Source: Mycolicibacterium sphagni
Lineage (GTDB): Bacteria > Actinomycetota > Actinomycetes > Mycobacteriales > Mycobacteriaceae
Assembly (NCBI RefSeq): GCF_013337765.1
Contig: NZ_VBSB01000006.1
Span: forward strand, 1 to 64,000
Direction: 5' to 3'
DNA length: 64,000 bases
Shown: piece after piece, positions 37,880 through 48,582 of the stretch
Numbering within the stretch: the first letter of the stretch is position 1
Layout: the number at the start of each line of letters is the position of its first letter
Translations under genes and position numbers: made by a program
Notes under the pieces: generated by a model
Seen by the model: the letters and a program-made list of their open reading frames with translations, nothing else
Databases searched by the model: none
What the model was told of the DNA's origin: nothing

Positions 37880-38017
37880 GCGTATGTGCAGGTGGCCCGG
37901 GACTGACTCGCCATGGGGCACCATCGCCTGCCGTAGCACGTTGAGCAGGCATTGGACCGCCTCAGGCGGGCAGGCACGACGCGACAAACGGCGCGCACGA
38001 CAGGAGAATGTGCAGAT

Positions 38018-38536
38018 ATGACCAGCCCCTTCCCACCCGGTCAGAACCCCGGCGGCGCGTCCGCCGCGTCCCGTCGCGGGCCCGTGGGCCTGCCGACCCC
38101 GCCCAAGGGCTGGCCGATCGGTTCCTATCCCACCTACGCCGAGGCTCAAAAGGCCGTCGACTATCTGTCCGACGAGCAGTTTCCCGTGCAGCAGGTGACC
38201 ATCGTCGGCGTGGATTTGATGCAGGTCGAGCGGGTCACCGGGCGACTGTCCTGGCCCAAAGTGCTCGGCGGCGGGGTGATCACCGGCGCCTGGCTGGGCA
38301 TATTCATCGGCCTGGTGTTGGGATTCTTCAGCCCCAACCCGTGGGCATCGCTGATCACGGGTGTGGTGGCTGGCGTGATCTTCGGACTGATCACGTCGGC
38401 TGTTCCATACGCGATGGCCCGTGGCACAAGGGATTTCAGCTCGACGATGCAGTTGGTGGCGGGCCGATACGACGTGCTGTGTGATCCGCAGAGTGCGGAG
38501 AAGGCGCGGGACATGCTGGCGCGCTTGACGATTTAG
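38018..38536 (+). CDS. General-stress-protein-like membrane protein (Rv1234-like)
   Basis: A 172-residue protein matching Rv1234. The N-terminal cytosolic part has GWPIGSYPTYAEAQKAVDYLSDEQFPVQQVTIVGVDL, typical of the YflT/general-stress-protein-17M domain. Two adjacent TM helices follow (VITGAWLGIFIGLVLGFF and ASLITGVVAGVIFGLITSAVPYAM), with a short cytosolic end. The function is unknown. ATG 38018 was chosen over an earlier in-frame ATG because the GGAGAATG purine patch and conserved start MTSPFPP lie here. Downstream, 186 bp separates it from lpqY, with room for the importer promoter. Confidence 0.87.
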   Translation: MTSPFPPGQNPGGASAASRRGPVGLPTPPKGWPIGSYPTYAEAQKAVDYLSDEQFPVQQVTIVGVDLMQVERVTGRLSWPKVLGGGVITGAWLGIFIGLVLGFFSPNPWASLITGVVAGVIFGLITSAVPYAMARGTRDFSSTMQLVAGRYDVLCDPQSAEKARDMLARLTI

Positions 38537-38545
38537 ACCCGCTGA

Positions 38546-41031
<2,486 letters not shown>

Positions 41032-41868
41032 ATGTCCGAACGGGTTGGCGCCAGGCGGGCGGCGAGCTGGGTCGTCATCGATGCCCTTGTGGTGATCTAT
41101 GCGCTCTTCCCGGTGCTGTGGATCCTGAGCCTGTCGCTCAAACCCACGTCAACGGTCAAGGACGGCAAGCTGATTCCGTCGCAGATCACGTTTGACAACT
41201 ACAAGGGCATCTTCAACGGTGATGCGTTCAGCTCCGCGCTGATCAACTCGATCGGTATCGGGCTCATCACCACGGTGATCGCGGTCGTCATCGGCGGGAT
41301 GGCGGCCTACGCGGTGGCGCGGCTGGAGTTCAGGGGCAAGAAGGCGCTCATCGGTGCGGCGTTGCTGATCGCGATGTTCCCCCAGATCTCGCTGGTGACA
41401 CCGCTGTTCAACATCGAGCGCCGGCTTGGACTGTTCGACACCTGGCCGGGATTGATCATCCCGTACATCACGTTCGCACTGCCGCTGGCGATCTACACGC
41501 TGTCGGCGTTCTTCCGGGAGATCCCATGGGATCTGGAGAAGGCCGCCAAGATGGACGGCGCGACACCGGCCCAGGCGTTTCGCCGGGTGATTGCGCCACT
41601 GGCCGCGCCGGGCATCGTGACGGCTGCGATCCTGGTCTTCATCTTCGCGTGGAACGACCTGCTGCTGGCGCTGTCGCTGACGGCAACCAACGCGGCGATC
41701 ACCGCGCCGGTGGCGATCGCGAACTTCACTGGCAGTTCACAATTCGAGGAGCCGACCGGCTCGATCGCCGCGGGTGCGATGGTGATCACGGTGCCGATCA
41801 TCGTGTTCGTTCTCATCTTCCAACGACGGATCGTCGCCGGGCTGACGTCCGGTGCGGTGAAGGGGTAG
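41032..41868 (+). CDS. sugB: Trehalose ABC importer permease SugB
   Basis: MalG-type permease, 278 residues, matching Rv1237. The EAA motif is [26 protein letters not shown]. The extracellular loop between the first helices has [19 protein letters not shown], typical of MalG partners. The ATG directly follows the sugA TAG with no gap, showing operon coupling. Confidence 0.96.
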   Translation: MSERVGARRAASWVVIDALVVIYALFPVLWILSLSLKPTSTVKDGKLIPSQITFDNYKGIFNGDAFSSALINSIGIGLITTVIAVVIGGMAAYAVARLEFRGKKALIGAALLIAMFPQISLVTPLFNIERRLGLFDTWPGLIIPYITFALPLAIYTLSAFFREIPWDLEKAAKMDGATPAQAFRRVIAPLAAPGIVTAAILVFIFAWNDLLLALSLTATNAAITAPVAIANFTGSSQFEEPTGSIAAGAMVITVPIIVFVLIFQRRIVAGLTSGAVKG

Positions 41869-41879
41869 CGAGGATTTCG

Positions 41880-43052
41880 ATGGCCGAGATAGTTCTGGAC
41901 CATGTCACCAAGAGTTACCCGGACGGCGCGATCGCTGTGAACGATCTCAGCCTGACGATCGCCGACGGTGAGTTCGTCATCCTGGTCGGCCCGTCCGGCT
42001 GTGGCAAGTCGACCACCCTCAACATGATCGCCGGGCTCGAGGACATCAGCTCGGGGGAACTGCGCATCGGCGGTAGCCGGGTCAACGAGAAGGCTCCCCG
42101 CGACCGCGACATCGCGATGGTCTTCCAGTCCTACGCGCTCTACCCGCATATGACGGTTCGGCAGAACATCGCCTTCCCGCTGACGCTGGCCAAGCTGAAC
42201 AAGGCCGAGATCGCCCAGAAGGTAGAGGAGACGGCGAAAATCCTTGACCTGTCCGAACTTCTGGACCGCAAGCCGTCGCAGTTGTCCGGCGGGCAGCGCC
42301 AGCGGGTGGCGATGGGTCGCGCGATCGTGCGCCAGCCCAAGGCGTTCCTGATGGACGAGCCGTTGAGCAACCTGGACGCGAAGCTGCGGGTCCAGATGCG
42401 CGGTGAGATTGCTCGGCTGCAGAACCGGCTTGGCACCACCACTGTCTACGTCACGCACGACCAGACCGAGGCGATGACTCTCGGCGATCGAGTCGTGGTG
42501 CTGCGAGCCGGTGAGGCACAGCAGATCGGCACCCCCGAGGAGCTCTACGAGCGGCCGACGAACCTGTTTGTCGCCGGGTTCATCGGCTCGCCGGCGATGA
42601 ACTTCTTCCCGGCATCGCTGACCGATATGGGGCTGCGACTGCCGTTCGGCGAGGTGACGTTGAGCCAGGAGATCCAAGACGTGGTCGGCCGGCACCCCAA
42701 GCCTGCCAACGTGATCGTCGGGGTACGTCCCGAGCACTTCGAGGACGCTGCGCTGCTCGACGCCTACGAGCGCATCCGCGCGTTGACCTTCGAGGTGAAG
42801 GTCGACCTGGTCGAGTCGCTCGGTGCCGACAAGTACGTGTACTTCAAGACCTCGGGGGACGGTGCCAAGTCGGCGCAACTGGCCGAGTTGGCCGCAGAGT
42901 CCGGCGCCGGTGAGAACGAGTTCGTGGCAAGGCTTTCCGCGGAATCCAAGGTGGCCATCGGGCAGACGGTCGAGTTGGCGTTCGACACGGCCAAGCTGCA
43001 CATCTTCGACGCCGACAGCGGTGTCAACCTGACTATCCCGCCCCCAGCCTAA
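41880..43052 (+). CDS. sugC: Trehalose ABC importer ATPase SugC
   Basis: MalK/UgpC-type ATPase, 390 residues. Walker A VGPSGCGKSTTLNMIAGLE (about residue 36-43), Q-loop MVFQSYALYPHM, signature LSGGQRQRVAMGRAIV, Walker B AFLMDEPLSNLDAKLR, switch His in VYVTHDQTEAM. The C-terminal OB/TOBE regulatory region (about 240-390) includes VIVGVRPEHFEDA. It starts at ATG 41880 with GAGG upstream, 11 nt after sugB. A SUFU-domain gene begins at the very next base after its stop. Confidence 0.96.
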   Translation: MAEIVLDHVTKSYPDGAIAVNDLSLTIADGEFVILVGPSGCGKSTTLNMIAGLEDISSGELRIGGSRVNEKAPRDRDIAMVFQSYALYPHMTVRQNIAFPLTLAKLNKAEIAQKVEETAKILDLSELLDRKPSQLSGGQRQRVAMGRAIVRQPKAFLMDEPLSNLDAKLRVQMRGEIARLQNRLGTTTVYVTHDQTEAMTLGDRVVVLRAGEAQQIGTPEELYERPTNLFVAGFIGSPAMNFFPASLTDMGLRLPFGEVTLSQEIQDVVGRHPKPANVIVGVRPEHFEDAALLDAYERIRALTFEVKVDLVESLGADKYVYFKTSGDGAKSAQLAELAAESGAGENEFVARLSAESKVAIGQTVELAFDTAKLHIFDADSGVNLTIPPPA

Positions 43053-43649
43053 GTGAGTCAGCCCCTGGATCCGGTCCGCGCCCATGTGCGTGGCCACTTC
43101 ACCGAAGCCGGGATCGATGCCGAGCCGGATTCGGCGAGTGTGACCTTCCTGGGACTCGAACGCCTCGAAGTGTTGCGATTCGGACCGGACCCGCAAGGCG
43201 TGACCCACTATGTGACGCTTGGGTGTTCGCGGCACCCGATGACCGAGCCGACCGCCGGTGTCGCCGACCCGCTGCTCGGCCCACGCGCCGAGGTCGTACT
43301 CCCGCTACGCGCCACCACACCCACCACGGGTCTGGCCCGCAGCCTGGCCGTGGTGGCCGCGACACCGGCCGTGGAAGGCGTGGTGCTGGTCGCCGACGCA
43401 TTGATCGATCTGTCCGCACCGCTGTGGGAGGGTGCCGCATTCACCGCTGTGCTGCTTGGTGATTCGGCCATCGCCGACCTGCCGCTGGGGGCACCCCGAG
43501 AGCCGGTCCACTTCCTGGCGGCCACGCCGCTCACCCAGACCGAAGCCGCGTGGGTGCGGCTCAAGGGGGCCGACGCCATGCGCCAGGCATGGCTCGACGA
43601 CGGTGTCGACGTGCTGGATCCGAACCGGCGTGCGTCCCAGCCGGGCTAG
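43053..43649 (+). CDS. Suppressor-of-fused (SUFU) domain protein
   Basis: A 198-residue single SUFU domain: VTFLGLERLEVLRFG, THYVTLGCSRHPM, RAEVVLPL, LIDLSAPLWEGAAFTAVLLGD, VHFLAATPLTQTEAAWVRLKGADAM, and a C-terminal DDGVDVLDPNRRAS. In bacteria SUFU-superfamily proteins are frequently immunity or partner proteins in toxin and contact systems; others have no known role. The GTG at 43053 begins directly after the sugC TAA, so it is almost certainly in the lpqY-sugABC transcript. Its stop overlaps the convergent repeat-protein gene by 4 nt. It is absent at this place in M. tuberculosis. Confidence 0.85.
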   Translation: MSQPLDPVRAHVRGHFTEAGIDAEPDSASVTFLGLERLEVLRFGPDPQGVTHYVTLGCSRHPMTEPTAGVADPLLGPRAEVVLPLRATTPTTGLARSLAVVAATPAVEGVVLVADALIDLSAPLWEGAAFTAVLLGDSAIADLPLGAPREPVHFLAATPLTQTEAAWVRLKGADAMRQAWLDDGVDVLDPNRRASQPG

Positions 43650-46600
43650 ACGCCCAGCCCCGCGGCCGTCGACGATGGAGTGACGGGCACATCGACCACG
43701 ACAGTGGTGGATCCACCGTGACTGTCGGCGACGGTCACCTCGAACGAATCGCTCAGCTGCGCGGGCAGCGTTCCACCGTTGTTGACGGTCGTGAGTAGCT
43801 GCACGGCCGACAGGGTGTTCGAGTAGCCGCCCGCATGTCCGGTCACGCTGCCGCCGTACGCGTCGTATCCGCCACCGCCGGCGTTCGCACCGACACCGGA
43901 GTTGGTCACGCACGCCTGAGTCGCGCCCTGGGATCCACAAGCCGCCACGTTGCCGGTCCAGCCCTGGGCGACCTGACCGAACTCAGGGTTGTAGAGGATG
44001 TTCGTTGCACTGCCGTTGAACCTGAGCGTGGGAACGGCCCACTGAGCTCCGTAGTTGCCGGCCCAGAAGTCGCCGTCGACGCCGATCAAACTGATCTTCA
44101 CATAGGCGGTTTGGGCAGCGTCGGCTTGGCTCAGGTCGTAGGAGAGGCCGATGGTGGTCCATGACACGCTGCCGCTCGTTTGCGAGAGATTTCTGTCGTA
44201 GAGGGTGCGGGCCGTCGTGACCACCGTGCCGTCGGCTCGGTAGAAGTCGAGCTTGACGTTGGCGGTGTCGGCTTGCCCGGGGCTACCACCGCCGGCGTGA
44301 GCGTTGACGCTGAGGTTGAACGTCCCGCCTTGTTGCATTGCGCTGTCGAACACCACGTACTGGCTCAGCGTCTGGTTTGGCGGATAGCTGGAGTTGACGG
44401 AGTTGAAGTTCGACCCGGTGACCCATCCGGTGCCGGTGAAGGTGTGTCCGACTCCTTCGGCGGCAGCTCGTGCCTCATCGCTTGGGGTGTAGGTGAATTG
44501 ACCGGTCGTCGGGTCGACGGTCACGGTGCCGCGGACCGGCCCGAGACTCACGGTGTAGGTGAGGGAGTCGCCGTCCGCGTCGGTGCCGACGACGGTGCCG
44601 TCGACTGCTCCGGTGGTCGGATCGGGATCGTTGACCGCGACGCCGGCTGTCGGGGCGTTGTTGTACGCGTTGACGGTGAAGGTGACGACGTTGTTGGTGA
44701 ACGCGCCGTGGCTGTCGGTGGCGCCGAAGCCGACGGAGTCGACGACGGCGGCATGGGGGTTGGGCGCCGACGGTGTGTAGCGGTAGGCCGCAGTGTTGGC
44801 AGTCAGCCCCATAGCGAGCTTTTCGGCAGTGGTGAGTGGGCTCAGCGTCCCACGGGTGGGACCGAGAGTCACCGCTACGTTGACCGCGTCGCCGTCGGCG
44901 TCACTGGGCGTGGCGATGATGATCCGGCTACCGGTATTCGCATTGGCCACACCGACATTGATGTTCACGGTCGGAAGGTGATTACTGGCGGCAACGGTGA
45001 ACGTGACAGGGGTTTCCCTGGTGGCCCCGAGATTGTCGGTGGCGGTGAAAGAGATGGTTTCCGGGCCGCCGGTCACCACGTAGCCGCTGTCGGGGGTGTA
45101 GGTGTAGGTGCCGTCGCCGTTGTTGGTCAGGTTGCCGTGGGTTGGACCAGTGCTCAGGACGGCGGTCGCCGGGTCACCGTCAGAGTCGTTGACTGTCACA
45201 GTGATCCGCCGCACGCCGGTCACGGAGTTGGCCGGTCCGACGGTGATGCCCATGGTCGGGGCATGGTTGATCGGGGCCACGGTAATCGTGGCTGGGACCT
45301 GGGTGGCGGCGCCGAGGCTGTCGGTGGCCGTGAAGGTGATCGCGTCGGTGCCACCACTGTGGGCGAAAGGTGCGTCGGGGGTGTAGCGGTAGGCGACGGC
45401 GTTACCGGTGATCCCGAGTTGGGTTCTCTCGGCAGCGGTCAGTGCGGTCAGGGTGCCGTTGCCAGGCGGCGATGCGGTCACGGTGACGGCATCACCGTCG
45501 GAGTCGTTGGGAGTCAAGATGATCACCCGAGAGCCGTTGACAGGGTTGACGATGGCGCTGGTGGTGTTGAGGGTGAGGGTGGGCGCGTGGTTGATCGGGG
45601 TGACGACGACGGTGGCGATGGCCTGGGCGGTTGCACCGTAGGTGTCGGTGGCGGTGAAGGTGATGCTCTCGGTGCTGCCGGTATGGGTGAACCCGGCTTT
45701 GGGCGTGTAGGTGAAGGTGCCGTCGGCGTTGGCCGTGACGACTCCGTTGATGGGTGGGACGGTGACGGCCAGTACGACGGTGTCGCCGTCGGTGTCGCTG
45801 ATCGTGGGGGTGATCGTGACCTTGCCGGTGCTCGGGTCGGAGCTGGCGACGGTCAGCGCGACGGTGGGGGTCTGGTTAGTCGCTGCCACGTCGAGTGTGA
45901 CGGGGGTTTGGCTGCTGGCTCCGTAGCTGTCTGTGGCAGTGACGGCGATGGTGTCGGTGCCGCCGGTGTGGGCGAAGGCGCTGGTCGGGGTGTAGCGGTA
46001 GGCCGTGGCGTTGGTGCTGATGCCCAGCGCGGTCTTCTCGGCGGTGGTCAGTGCGGCCAGGGTGCCATGGCCTGGGGCGCTCGCGGTCACCGTGACCGGG
46101 TCGCCGTCGGAGTCGCCGGTGCTGGTGGTGATGATGCGGCTGCCGTCTGCCGAGGCGGCACTGGTGGTCACCGCGACGGTGGGGGCGTGGTTGACCGGGC
46201 CGATGGCGACCGCGACGATCGCTGTGCTGTCGGGCGTGGGGGGGTTGCCCAGCCCACGCCGAGCCAGTGCGGCAGTGATCCCGTCGAGGAATCGGTTCAA
46301 CGTGTGGTTGTGCCAAGGGTTTTCGGAGTTGTCCTCCACCGTGATACCGAATTTCTCGGTGCCGCCGGTGTGGGCGGAGGCGGGATCGGGGGTGTAGGTG
46401 TAGGTGCCGTCGTCGGCGATGGTGAGCGTCCCGTGTTTGGGGGCGGTCGAGATCTTGTAGGTCAGGACGTCGCCGTCGGCGTCGTGGCCGCCGAGCTCGC
46501 CGGTGATCACTCCGGTGTTGAGATCCTGGGTATAGCTGCCCGGGCTCATGGTCGGCCGGGAGTTGAAGTAGGTGTAATGGAAGCGGCGCACCCCGATCCA

Positions 46601-47095
46601 GGCCGCCTCAACGACGTCGGCGACGGGCGCATCGGGCAGGGGTAGCTTGGCTCCCAGGTCCCCGAGCCCGGCCCACTTCAGCGCCTCGGTGACGATTCCC
46701 TTCTCGGTCACCGGCGCGGTGACCTGTGCGGGATATGACATCTGGGTGGCCGCCACCGCCGAAGTCGAAGCATGGGTGTGGCTGTCGTTTGATGCCGACG
46801 CCGATGGGGTGACGGTGACCTTGGCGCGGTCGGCAGTGCTCGAGGTCTTGCCGGGCTTCGCAGCATTGTTGTGTTGTCGCGCCGTCCCTGCTGTGCCGCG
46901 GGATGAGTCCGCCGGTTTCGTCGAGTTGCTTCCGGACGATGCGCTGCCGTCATCGGCATTGGCCACCGCCGGCGCGGCGAGCAGCGCCACGCCCAATCCT
47001 GTTGCAGCCGTGCCGATCTGAAGCCAGCGCAGCACTGGAAGGTCACGACCGCGACGCCGCCGACCGAATGGCTGATTCCCCGACGAAATGCCCAT
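43646..47095 (-). CDS. Large secreted cadherin/VCBS-like repeat protein with inserted module
   Basis: A 1149-residue exported protein. Residues 1-47 are a signal peptide with RRRR and cleavage near VANA/DDG. Residues 48-125 are Ser/Thr-rich and disordered. From about 178 there are seven Ig/cadherin-like repeats of about 95-125 residues, each with a calcium-type DSDGD or DADGD motif and a YTP motif, at 178-301, 302-406, 407-501, 502-609, 610-704, 705-811 and 812-1149. The last repeat is split: its YTPSDEARAAA half (to 880) and DSFEVTVADSHGGSTTVVVD half (from 1114) enclose about 230 foreign residues. This is a probable cell-surface adhesin or ligand-binding protein. There is no sortase motif and no obvious anchor. 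Confidence 0.87.
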   Translation of the reverse strand: MGISSGNQPFGRRRRGRDLPVLRWLQIGTAATGLGVALLAAPAVANADDGSASSGSNSTKPADSSRGTAGTARQHNNAAKPGKTSSTADRAKVTVTPSASASNDSHTHASTSAVAATQMSYPAQVTAPVTEKGIVTEALKWAGLGDLGAKLPLPDAPVADVVEAAWIGVRRFHYTYFNSRPTMSPGSYTQDLNTGVITGELGGHDADGDVLTYKISTAPKHGTLTIADDGTYTYTPDPASAHTGGTEKFGITVEDNSENPWHNHTLNRFLDGITAALARRGLGNPPTPDSTAIVAVAIGPVNHAPTVAVTTSAASADGSRIITTSTGDSDGDPVTVTASAPGHGTLAALTTAEKTALGISTNATAYRYTPTSAFAHTGGTDTIAVTATDSYGASSQTPVTLDVAATNQTPTVALTVASSDPSTGKVTITPTISDTDGDTVVLAVTVPPINGVVTANADGTFTYTPKAGFTHTGSTESITFTATDTYGATAQAIATVVVTPINHAPTLTLNTTSAIVNPVNGSRVIILTPNDSDGDAVTVTASPPGNGTLTALTAAERTQLGITGNAVAYRYTPDAPFAHSGGTDAITFTATDSLGAATQVPATITVAPINHAPTMGITVGPANSVTGVRRITVTVNDSDGDPATAVLSTGPTHGNLTNNGDGTYTYTPDSGYVVTGGPETISFTATDNLGATRETPVTFTVAASNHLPTVNINVGVANANTGSRIIIATPSDADGDAVNVAVTLGPTRGTLSPLTTAEKLAMGLTANTAAYRYTPSAPNPHAAVVDSVGFGATDSHGAFTNNVVTFTVNAYNNAPTAGVAVNDPDPTTGAVDGTVVGTDADGDSLTYTVSLGPVRGTVTVDPTTGQFTYTPSDEARAAAEGVGHTFTGTGWVTGSNFNSVNSSYPPNQTLSQYVVFDSAMQQGGTFNLSVNAHAGGGSPGQADTANVKLDFYRADGTVVTTARTLYDRNLSQTSGSVSWTTIGLSYDLSQADAAQTAYVKISLIGVDGDFWAGNYGAQWAVPTLRFNGSATNILYNPEFGQVAQGWTGNVAACGSQGATQACVTNSGVGANAGGGGYDAYGGSVTGHAGGYSNTLSAVQLLTTVNNGGTLPAQLSDSFEVTVADSHGGSTTVVVDVPVTPSSTAAGLGV
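43757..44458 (-). other. Lectin-like module inserted in the last repeat
   Basis: Residues about 880-1113 of the repeat protein. It has HTFTGTGWVTGSNFNSVNSS, then TFNLSVNAHAGGGSPGQADT, VKLDFYRADGTVV, YVKISLIGVDGDFWAGNYGAQW and LRFNGSATNILYNPEFGQ. Strand-rich, aromatic and Gly-rich, it recalls carbohydrate-binding or jelly-roll modules that bind glycan or calcium. It contains the only two Cys pairs of the protein (AACGSQGATQACV). The call is by pattern, not by a profile match. Confidence 0.45.
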
Positions 47096-47337
47096 GATTG
47101 CTGCCTCAATCTGCGCTGATATGACGTCCGGCCGTTATTCACGCACAGATTTGTTTTCCCTGTGAACGTTCTGGCAAAGACCTGGGCGAATATTTACGCG
47201 GAATTGGTTATCAGGACATCGCAAGAGTTAGCAGTTTGGACAAAGGGCCCAGGGGAATCCAGCCAATGTACAAGTTCCGTTGGCTAAGTTTCGTTCAGAT
47301 CGATTCAATCCATACGCGGGGCAGGCGAGCGCGTGTT

Positions 47338-48444
47338 CTACAGCCAGTGATTGCGGCGGAAGTTGAAATACAGGAACCCGCAGACCGTCGCCATCAGAGC
47401 CAGCACGGCCGGGTAACCGTACGTCCAGGACAGCTCGGGCATGTGCTCGAAGTTCATGCCGTAGATGCCGGCGATCATCGTCGGCACCGCAGCGATCGCG
47501 ACCCACGCCGAGATCTTGCGCATGTCGAGGTTCTGTTGCATGCCCACTTTGGCGAGCTCGGCCTGTACCAGGGAGCTGAGCAACTCGTCATAGCTCGAGA
47601 TCTGGTCACCGGCCTGGCTCTGCAAGCTGAGTACGTCGCGCATATAGCGCAGAACTTCTTTGGTCATCAGGTCTTTGTGCTCGGTGGTGATCTTCTGCAG
47701 CGCGGCGGTCAGCGGACCCACCGCGCGGCGCATCTCCACGACTTCGCGCTTGAGCATGTAGATCTGGGCGATATCGGTCTTGAGATCGGGGGAGAAGGTC
47801 TCTTCCTCGATGGTGTCGATATCGCATTCGATCAGGCGTGCGACATCGAGGTAGCTCTCGACGACATGCTCGGCGATGCCGTGCATCACGGCGTACGGGC
47901 CCAGAGCGAGCTGGAGATGCTCGGCTTCCAGATGATGACGGAGCCCGGCCAGGCCCGTGTGGTCGCCGTGGCGGACGGTGACCACATAGTCGGCTCCGAC
48001 GAACACCATGATCTCGCCGGTCTCGACGATCTGGCGGGCCTGGGCCACGGATTCGTGCGGCACGTACTTCACCGTCTTGACGATCAGGAACAGCGCATCG
48101 TCATAGCGCTCCACTTTGGGCCGCTGGTGCGCGTGCACGGCGTCCTCAACCGCGATCGGATGCAGATTGAAGGTGTGTGCCACCGACTCCATCTGATGTT
48201 CGTCGGGCTCATGCAATCCCAGCCACACGAACGCCTTCTGCCCCTCGGCGCACAGCTCGTGAACCTTGGCCAGTGCGGCCGCATGGGTGTACTTGCCGGG
48301 CAGACGCTCCCCGTCCACGTAGATCGCGCAGTCCACCATCGCGCGGGCGACGGGTACGTGAATACGTCTTGCGTCGATCTCAGCGGGGGTGGTGGATCGG
48401 CCGGAACCGAGTAGCGACGGTGGCAAAGGACGGAACGACGGCAT
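47338..48444 (-). CDS. corA: CorA-family Mg2+/Co2+ transporter
   Basis: Pentameric 2-TM-CorA divalent cation channel, 368 residues (Rv1239c has 366). A long cytoplasmic funnel domain is followed by TM1 with the selectivity motif YGMNF (IAGIYGMNFEHMPEL) and TM2 (YPAVLALMATVCGFLYFNFRRNHWL), ending in the basic tail. ATG 48444 was picked over an ATG six codons earlier because GGGGAGG lies 7 nt upstream. The gap to the repeat-protein gene (47096-47337, 242 bp) is AT-rich and should hold that gene's promoter; I saw no riboswitch there. Confidence 0.94.
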   Translation of the reverse strand: MPSFRPLPPSLLGSGRSTTPAEIDARRIHVPVARAMVDCAIYVDGERLPGKYTHAAALAKVHELCAEGQKAFVWLGLHEPDEHQMESVAHTFNLHPIAVEDAVHAHQRPKVERYDDALFLIVKTVKYVPHESVAQARQIVETGEIMVFVGADYVVTVRHGDHTGLAGLRHHLEAEHLQLALGPYAVMHGIAEHVVESYLDVARLIECDIDTIEEETFSPDLKTDIAQIYMLKREVVEMRRAVGPLTAALQKITTEHKDLMTKEVLRYMRDVLSLQSQAGDQISSYDELLSSLVQAELAKVGMQQNLDMRKISAWVAIAAVPTMIAGIYGMNFEHMPELSWTYGYPAVLALMATVCGFLYFNFRRNHWL

Positions 48445-48570
48445 GGTGCGACCTCCCCTCACGCGGCGGGTGGGGCCCCGATGGGCCCGAGTGGAAATGC
48501 TACGCGTCAGTAGCTTTCCGGGCGTACTTCACTGCGGGGGAACCCTGCTCAGTGAGGTTTCGGGGGCGAG

Positions 48571-48576
48571 TACCCT
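48571..48576 (+). promoter_or_regulatory. -10 hexamer of leaderless malic-enzyme gene
   Basis: TACCCT is followed after 6 nt by GTG 48583, predicting transcription from the G of the start codon. Confidence 0.6.
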
Positions 48577-48582
48577 GACGCC

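Noticed and set aside
37952..38017. An earlier ATG for the general-stress-protein gene.
   Set aside because: The added 22 residues are Arg/Thr-rich and not conserved-looking; a purine-rich site and the MTSPFPP start support 38018.
44180..46645. A long (821-codon) open frame on the plus strand opposite the repeat protein.
   Set aside because: It lies wholly antisense to a well-supported repeat protein; its Gly/Val-rich translation is the complement of repeated Thr/Asp/Gly codons, and there is no motif or ribosome-binding site.
43646..47095. Could the repeats be a CRISPR or tandem DNA repeat array?
   Set aside because: The repeats are protein-level (about 285-370 bp) and diverged at DNA level; there are no short identical repeats or spacers.
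47096..47337. A Mg2+ (M-box/ykkC-type) riboswitch near corA.
   Set aside because: The gap lies downstream of corA and upstream of the repeat-protein gene; I found no conserved riboswitch core, only AT-rich sequence.
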